Source of the DNA: JBBRHF01 sp038223055
GTDB lineage: Bacteria; Actinomycetota; Actinomycetes; JACCUZ01
Assembly (NCBI GenBank): GCA_038223055.1
Contig: JBBRHF010000137.1
Coordinates: 1-12,276 of the forward strand
Length of the DNA: 12,276 nt
Direction of reading: 5' to 3'
The position numbers were made by a program, and so were the translations under genes. Position 1 is the stretch's first letter, and every line of letters begins with the position of its first letter. Below are positions 8,347-12,276 of the stretch, piece by piece. The notes beneath the pieces are model-generated. The model was given only the letters and a program-made list of their open reading frames with translations. It searched no databases and was not told the origin of the DNA.

Positions 8347-8838
8347 GCCGGCACGTTCGAACGGCTGCCGTACTTCTTCGGCGGCGTGTTGCTGATGTCG
8401 TTGCTGCTGCTGATGCTGGTGTTCCGGTCGGTCGTCGTGCCGGTCAAGGCCGTGGTCATGAACCTGCTTGCGACCTCGGTGGCGCTCGGGGTGCTGGCAC
8501 TTGCTGTCAGCGGCGGCCCACTCGGTGACCTGGTCGGCATCCCCGAGGAGACGCCCATCCCAGTTCAGCTGCCCATCGGTATCTTCGCCGTGCTCTTCGG
8601 GCTCTCGATGGACTACGAGATCTTCCTCCTGTCCCGAATCAAGGAGGAGTACGACCGGACCGGGGATAACGCCGTCGCTGTCGCCGATGGCCTTGCCAAG
8701 TCCGCTCCGTGGCTGGACCGGCTGCTGCCGAACATCCACCTCGAAGGTCACGAGGTGACCGACGAGGAGTTCGACCTGCGTGACGCCATCGGCCGCCAGC
8801 GCGGCCCGATCGACGTCCACACCACGACCGGGGTCTGA
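8347..8838 (+). pseudogene. MMPL-family exporter remnant (C-terminal part with internal deletion)
   Basis: The frame encodes GTFERLPYFFGGVLLMSLLL, a transmembrane helix, FRSVVVPVKAVVMNLLATSVAL, and the strongly conserved MMPL/RND stretch GIFAVLFGLSMDYEIFLLSR followed by IKEEYDRTGDNAVAVADGLA. After KSA the sequence jumps to PWLDRLLPNIHLEGHE and ends IDVHTTTGV with TGA at 8836-8838. In intact relatives the block with the last transmembrane helices and the GDRNWWLP-type motif lies between these points; it is missing here without loss of frame (inferred from family knowledge). Everything before the third quarter of the gene is also gone, and the upstream DNA is the reversed LAL gene. MMPL proteins export lipids or drugs across the inner membrane by proton-motive force. 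This fragment cannot do so, and no start codon or ribosome-binding site is evident. Confidence 0.85.
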
Positions 8839-8963
8839 ACGCTCCTGACTGCGCAGTGTCCGGGCGGGTCAGTGGCTGCGACTTCGCCCGAGCCTCCCCC
8901 GACCCGAGGACCAAGTTGTGGTCGGCCAGCCGCTGACGATGGCGCTGGTCATGCTGGCCGAGG

Positions 8964-9632
8964 TCACCCCAGGTCCGGATCCTGGCGCGGCTCGGAGTCG
9001 CTCTCGTCCGACGCCCGCACGAGCATCCGTTCGCCAGGACGGCCGAAGATGCTGAGCACCTCCGCTGGCTCGTCGCCGGTGCTGCCGAACCAGTGCGGCA
9101 CCTGCGTGTCGAACTCTGCCGCTTCCCCGACACCAAGGATCAGGTCGCGATCGCCAAGGATGAGACGCATCCGGCCTCCGAGCACGTACAGCCACTCGAA
9201 CCCGTCGTGCGTGCGCTGGCTCGGAGTCGACTGTGACACCGGGATCACGATCTTCCACGCCTGCACGCCGCCGGGCCGGGTCAGCGGGAGCACGGTGCGG
9301 CCGTTGACCCGGCGGGGCTTGAGCCGGATGCGCGGGTCGCCGACCTCCGGCGCCCCGACCAGATCGTCGATCGGCACCCGGTATACCTGCGCGAGCGGTA
9401 GCAGCAGCTCCAGGCTCGGGCGGCGCTGCCCGTTCTCCAACCGCGACAAGGTGCTCTTCGATATCCCGGCGTGCTCCGCGGCGACCGTCAACGTGAAACC
9501 ACGCTGCTCGCGGACGCGCCGGAGTCGGGGGCCGACCATCTCGAGCGCCGCCGCGATGGCCGTCGTGTCCTCCGCGACGCCACCTGTCGGGCCGGTCGCT
9601 TGCCGCTTGGCATGAGTTGTCATGGCACCCAT
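8964..9632 (-). CDS. XRE-type helix-turn-helix regulator with C-terminal cupin
   Basis: A 222-residue protein. Residues about 34-92 form an XRE/Cro-type HTH (VGPRLRRVREQRGFTLTVAA, then GISKSTLSRLENGQRRPSLE). Residues about 130-205 form a cupin-2 barrel (THDGFEWLYVLGGRMRLILG, VGEAAEFDTQVPHWF). This is the usual layout of the XRE-cupin transcription regulators, whose cupin domain senses a small ligand, often near catabolic or redox genes. The start could be ATG 9632 or ATG 9623 (MTTHAKRQ); the latter is equally plausible, and the first 30 residues look disordered. It is transcribed away from the flavoprotein gene at 9702 across a 69-bp gap with two palindromes, so it probably controls that gene and itself. 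Whether it represses or activates cannot be told. Confidence 0.88.
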   Translation of the reverse strand: MGAMTTHAKRQATGPTGGVAEDTTAIAAALEMVGPRLRRVREQRGFTLTVAAEHAGISKSTLSRLENGQRRPSLELLLPLAQVYRVPIDDLVGAPEVGDPRIRLKPRRVNGRTVLPLTRPGGVQAWKIVIPVSQSTPSQRTHDGFEWLYVLGGRMRLILGDRDLILGVGEAAEFDTQVPHWFGSTGDEPAEVLSIFGRPGERMLVRASDESDSEPRQDPDLG

Positions 9633-9643
9633 TGGACCGCGCC

Positions 9644-9655
9644 GTTCCCGGAAAC
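9644..9655. promoter_or_regulatory. Candidate operator palindrome in the divergent gap
   Basis: GTTCCCGGAAAC is a 12-bp inverted repeat with one mismatched pair. Counting outward to 9641-9658, seven of nine pairs match. It lies just upstream of the regulator start and between the two divergent genes, where an autoregulating XRE protein would bind. The assignment is inference. Confidence 0.35.
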
Positions 9656-9694
9656 AGCAACGAAGATTGTCCTACGTCTGGGCAGCGCGCACGC

Positions 9695-9706
9695 TTCATG
9701 CATGAA
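9695..9706. promoter_or_regulatory. Perfect 12-bp palindrome over the flavoprotein start codon
   Basis: TTCATGCATGAA is a perfect palindrome containing the ATG at 9702. It may be a second operator site for the divergent regulator, but a 12-bp palindrome can also arise by chance. Confidence 0.3.
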
Positions 9707-10655
9707 CGATTACGACGTAGTGGTCATCGGCGGCGGCGCCGCCGGACTGTCCGCCGCCTTGGTCCTGACCCGCGCGAGGCGCCGGGTCGCGGTGATCGAC
9801 GCCGGCCAGCCGCGCAACGCCCCCGCGGCTCACATGCAGGGCTTCCTGGGTTCGGACGGGCTCCCGCCGAGCGAGCTGCTGGCCGCAGGGCGAGAAGAGG
9901 TCACCGGGTACGGCGGCCGCCTGATCTCCGGCACCGTCGCCGGCATCACCCCCGTCGCTACCTCGATGGCCGCGAGCGGTCGCCACTTTGACGTCGCCCT
10001 CAACGACGGCCCCTCCCTGCGAACCCGACGCGTCCTGGTCACCACCGGCCTACGCGACGACATCCCCGACGTCCCCGGTGTGCGTGAGCGCTGGGGCCGT
10101 GACCTGCTGCACTGCCCGTACTGCCACGGGTACGAGGTCCGCGACCAGCCCCTGGGAGTGCTCGGCGGAACCACGGAGGCCGTCGCCCACGCCCACCTCA
10201 TCCGACAGTGGTCCGACGACGTCGTGTTCTTCGCCAACGGCGCCCCGCTCACCGCCGAGCAGCGCGAGCAGTTCATCGCCCGCAACATCGAGGTCGTCGA
10301 CGCCCCGGTCGCCCGCCTGGTCACGGAGAACGACCACCTGACCGGCGTCCAGCTCGACTCCGGTGAGACCGTGCCCAGGGCTGCGCTGTTCGTTCGGCCC
10401 CGGTTCGTGCCCAACGACGGTCTCCTGACGGCCCTGGGCTGCACCACCCACGACAACGGCTGGGTCGTCACCGACGCCACCGGAGCGACCAGCGTCCCAG
10501 GTGTCTGGGCGGCCGGGAACGCCGTCAACCCGCGCGCCCAGGTCATCACCGCTGCCGGCGAAGGGTCCGCCGCCGCCATTGCCATCAACAACGACCTCGT
10601 CGACGAAGACGTCCCCATCGCGGTCACCAACCTCAGGCTCGGACTGCCCGTCTGA
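9702..10655 (+). CDS. Thioredoxin-reductase-like FAD/NAD(P) oxidoreductase
   Basis: A 317-residue protein, the usual size for the class II thioredoxin reductase fold. An N-terminal FAD-binding Rossmann motif VVVIGGGAAGLSAAL (residues 6-20) and the acidic ribose-binding end of the second strand (VAVIDAGQPRN) are clear. The redox-active CPYC is at 138-141, within LLHCPYCHGYEVRD. A second nucleotide-binding motif GVLGGTTEA (152-160) should bind NAD(P)H. The C-terminal FAD motif is GVWAAGNAVNP (268-278), with Asn where classic thioredoxin reductases have Asp. It probably passes electrons from NAD(P)H through FAD to a disulfide. Its partner is unknown and no thioredoxin gene is nearby. ATG 9702 starts exactly at the FAD motif; no ribosome-binding site is obvious, so the mRNA may be leaderless or nearly so. 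The divergent XRE-cupin gene is the likely regulator. Confidence 0.92.
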   Translation: MNDYDVVVIGGGAAGLSAALVLTRARRRVAVIDAGQPRNAPAAHMQGFLGSDGLPPSELLAAGREEVTGYGGRLISGTVAGITPVATSMAASGRHFDVALNDGPSLRTRRVLVTTGLRDDIPDVPGVRERWGRDLLHCPYCHGYEVRDQPLGVLGGTTEAVAHAHLIRQWSDDVVFFANGAPLTAEQREQFIARNIEVVDAPVARLVTENDHLTGVQLDSGETVPRAALFVRPRFVPNDGLLTALGCTTHDNGWVVTDATGATSVPGVWAAGNAVNPRAQVITAAGEGSAAAIAINNDLVDEDVPIAVTNLRLGLPV

Positions 10656-10702
10656 GGCCACCGAGCCAGAACCAGCCAACCAACCCGATCAGGAGCATCA
10701 CC

Positions 10703-11001
10703 ATGGCCAACGCACACTCAAGCGCGCCGTCAAGCTCGACCTCGCACGGGCGCCCCGTCCCGCACCCTTTCCTGAACCCAGTCGGGCCGCCGAGCAAACA
10801 CCAGCTCGCCGTCATGATCTGGATGGCTGTCTTTCCGACCCTCACCGTCCTCAACCTGTCCCTCGGGCCTTGGCTGGCCGACCTCGGCGCGGTGCTGCGG
10901 ACCTTCGTCCTCGCGACCGTCGCGGTCCCGATCGTCATCACGGCCTCATGCCCCGGCTGCACCGCATCCGCGTGCGCCTCCTCACCCGGCGCGCGCCCTG
11001 A
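10703..11001 (+). pseudogene. Small two-helix membrane protein with a one-base deletion
   Basis: Starts at ATG 10703 with AGGAG at 10691-10695, 47 bp after the flavoprotein stop, so it is probably in the same operon. The N-terminus is Ser/Pro rich. PPSKHQLAVMIWMAVFPTLT begins the first helix, and RTFVLATVAVPIVI begins the second. The frame then runs off into low-complexity sequence. One missing base (probably T) at about 10939/10940 would restore YGLMPRLHRIRVRLLTRRAP and a stop at 10999-11001, a 99-residue protein. The pair of helices resembles the C-terminal membrane part of some antibiotic-biosynthesis-monooxygenase-type proteins (PP-K..., PIVIYGLMP). The role is unknown. If the base is lost through sequencing error, the gene is intact. 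If read as it stands, the product is a 144-residue protein ending in VCRR at 11137. Confidence 0.7.
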
Positions 11002-11148
11002 CCAAAAACCGTTCCCTGACCTGAGTTTCGCCAGGACGCCGCCGACCCCGCGACGGCACCCCTGGCTGGGTGCGGCGCAACGGCAGGACGACAGCGGGAC
11101 TGTTCGCGGCTATGGTCGGCCCGTCTGCCGGAGATGAGGCTCAGCGAA

Positions 11149-11260
11149 GTGAGCATGGCGTTCCTGGTCACCGCTGTGGTCATCGTGGCCACACCGGGTA
11201 CGGGGGCCGTCTACACGATCGCCGTCCCGCGGGGTCAGGGCCGGACTGGTCGCGTCGCCG
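11149..11260 (+). pseudogene. LysE-family exporter, N-terminal fragment
   Basis: The frame from GTG 11149 (or ATG 11155) reads MSMAFLVTAVVIVATPGTGAVYTIA, the typical first helix of LysE/RhtB amino-acid exporters with the conserved TPGPG-like TPGTG. After TIA a few bases are lost and the reading moves to another frame, where SRGVRAGLVAS is the next conserved piece. Beyond about 11260 no family similarity can be followed, and most of the normal protein of about 200 residues is missing. The start is uncertain, and ATG 11134 is also in frame. It diverges from the LuxR fragment downstream. The remaining DNA to 11424 shows nothing recognisable. Confidence 0.65.
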
Positions 11261-11424
11261 GCCGCCTCGACTGCGGCCAGGATCCGTGGTCGGCGCCGGT
11301 GCCCTGCGACATCGGATCCGCTCGACAGGTGCCTCACACATTGGCTGACGTTCGATGGATGAATAGCTCCGCAGCGTCGGACAGCGCGGGCGCGGGTGCA
11401 CGGACTCCGGGCCTGAAGCGGTAG

Positions 11425-12135
11425 CTACGCCAGGTCGAGCTGGGCGAGCTCGCCGCGGGAGGTGATTCCGGCTTTCGTGAAGATGTTCCGCAGGTGGAAG
11501 GCCACGGTTCGGTGCGACACCCAGCACTGGGCGGCGATGTCCTTGTTCGACATGCCCTGGCCGACCAGCTCGGCGACCTGGCGTTCCATCGGGGTGAGCT
11601 TCAGCAGCGTCGACGGGTTGCGTTTGCGGGCGGTCTCCCCGGACGCGCGAAGCTCCTGGGTCGCCCGGGCGGCCAGCGGCTCCGCACGCAGGTCCTCGAA
11701 CGTCCCCAACGCGGACCGCAGGTGGGTGCGTGCGTCGACGCGGCGCTGCGAGCGGCGCAGGAACTCGCCGTACGCGAGGTGGGTCCGGGCCTGGTCGTAG
11801 GGGTGGCCGCCGGCTTGGGCGTGGTGAGTCAGCGCGCTCTCGAACAGCGCGGGCGCGTCGGCAGGTGCGGCGAGCAGGGCGCGGCCGTGGTCGACGGCGG
11901 CGAGCGCCCACGGCCACTGGGTGCCCCTGGCGAAGGGGGCCAGCTGCTTCACCCACACGGCGGACTGTTCTCGGTCACCGGCGCGGACGGCGGCGTCGAG
12001 GCGGTCGATGGCGGCGAGTCGGCCGAGCGTGCTCAGCCGGATGCCGGCGAGGTGGTGCAGCGCGGCCCGGGTGTCGCCGTCGTGCGCAGCGCGGGTGCGC
12101 ATCGAGGTCACCGGTGATGGCGTCGGGGACGGCAA
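11425..12135 (-). pseudogene. C-terminal fragment of a LuxR-family ATPase-type regulator
   Basis: The frame ends with a clear LuxR helix-turn-helix (LTPMERQVAELVGQGMSNKD, then WVSHRTVAFHLRNIFTKAGI and GELAQLDLA). Before it are about 150 residues of helical repeat sequence typical of the last part of large AAA-LuxR regulators (ESALTHHAQAGGHPYDQART, YGEFLRRSQRRVDARTHLRS). The ATPase part, 600 or more residues in the family, is missing. The open frame begins at TTG 12133-12135, right after an in-frame TAG. The coding sequence really starts somewhere upstream and was cut by the element at 12136. It is only distantly related to the two LAL proteins to the left, which end in a different HTH sequence. 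A short protein from an internal start with a working HTH is conceivable but there is no sign of a promoter. Confidence 0.8.
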
Positions 12136-12276
12136 CTAGTACTACAGCCGCACTTACGGTGAGGCGCCTCGGGCCGCGTAGTGGCAGCGTCGGGCTCGGG
12201 CTCGGGCTTGGTGACGGCGGCGCCATCGTGACCAGGCGAGTACGTCGTGGTGGGCGGGCTGCTGGGTCCAGATGAG
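12136..12276 (-). mobile_element. End of an IS701-like insertion sequence (partial)
   Basis: The minus-strand 3' end of a transposase (stop at 12154) is followed by GTGCGGCTGTAGTACTAG, which looks like the terminal repeat of actinobacterial IS701-type elements and ends in CTAG at 12136-12139. The LuxR fragment starts directly next to it, so this element probably disrupted that gene. The rest lies beyond the window edge, so the family and the other end cannot be checked. Confidence 0.5.
12154..12276 (-). CDS. Transposase C-terminus, partial
   Basis: The frame is open from the window edge to TAA at 12156-12154, 40 residues. It reads LIWTQQPAHHDVLAWSRWRR, then RHQARARARRCHYAARGASP. The AWSRWRRRHQARAR followed by CHY is the basic tail I know from IS701-like transposases of Streptomyces and relatives. 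No catalytic residues lie in the part seen, so the family call rests on this tail alone. Confidence 0.55.
   Translation of the reverse strand, partial: LIWTQQPAHHDVLAWSRWRRRHQARARARRCHYAARGASP

Noticed and set aside
8347..8820. Minus-strand extension of the second LAL gene upstream to 8820
   Set aside because: The translation there is the antisense of the MMPL remnant and shows none of the Walker motifs expected at a LAL N-terminus.
9471..9701. Extension of the flavoprotein upstream of 9702
   Set aside because: The extra residues overlap the divergent XRE gene and lack family similarity; the FAD motif starts right after ATG 9702.
12090..12139. Plus-strand peptide VRIEVTGDGVGDGN, resembling a histidine-kinase ATP-binding box
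   Set aside because: It is very short, lies antisense to the LuxR fragment and ends at once in a stop; no kinase sequence surrounds it.

Overview
The window is very GC-rich DNA (roughly 70% by eye) with codon use, protein families and leaderless-type promoters typical of a high-GC actinobacterium. The genus cannot be told from the sequence. It reads as an accessory region in decay. Only three genes are whole: a large MalT/LAL-type LuxR regulator, an XRE-cupin regulator and a thioredoxin-reductase-like flavoprotein. Nearly everything else is truncated, frameshifted or a remnant, with an IS1182-type insertion sequence in the middle and the end of a second transposase at the right edge.

Left part (1-3994): a partial multi-pass membrane protein gene (minus), then a 932-residue LAL regulator (minus), then the 5' part of a small two-helix membrane protein gene (plus). 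The two membrane protein genes lie on opposite sides of the regulator and point away from it. Each is preceded by nearly the same promoter: a 49-bp block (40/49 identical) holding the palindrome CATCA-N5-TGATG over a probable -35, followed by a TACSGT -10 about 51 bp before the start codon. The simplest reading is one regulon whose output is the two membrane proteins, with the LAL protein as the probable activator.

Middle (3995-8838): a 1682-bp IS1182-family element with 17-bp inverted repeats and CTAG on both sides, whose transposase is frameshifted in a G5 run. Next come the 3' remnant of an MFS transporter, a second LAL regulator that has lost its ATPase N-terminus and carries a frameshift, and a 3' remnant of an MMPL-family exporter on the opposite strand. 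The second LAL and the MMPL remnant are joined directly at about 8346.

Right part (8839-12276): an XRE-cupin regulator diverges from a FAD/NAD(P) oxidoreductase across a 69-bp gap that holds two palindromes. A small two-helix membrane protein gene with a one-base deletion follows the oxidoreductase. Then come a LysE-type exporter fragment, the C-terminal part of a third LuxR-family ATPase regulator, and the C-terminal end of an IS701-like transposase that probably cut it off.

Four of the broken genes are each explained by exactly one missing base, and the IS transposase by one extra base. This could be real decay or indel error in the assembly; raw reads would decide. No tRNA, rRNA, CRISPR array or clear terminator hairpin was seen.
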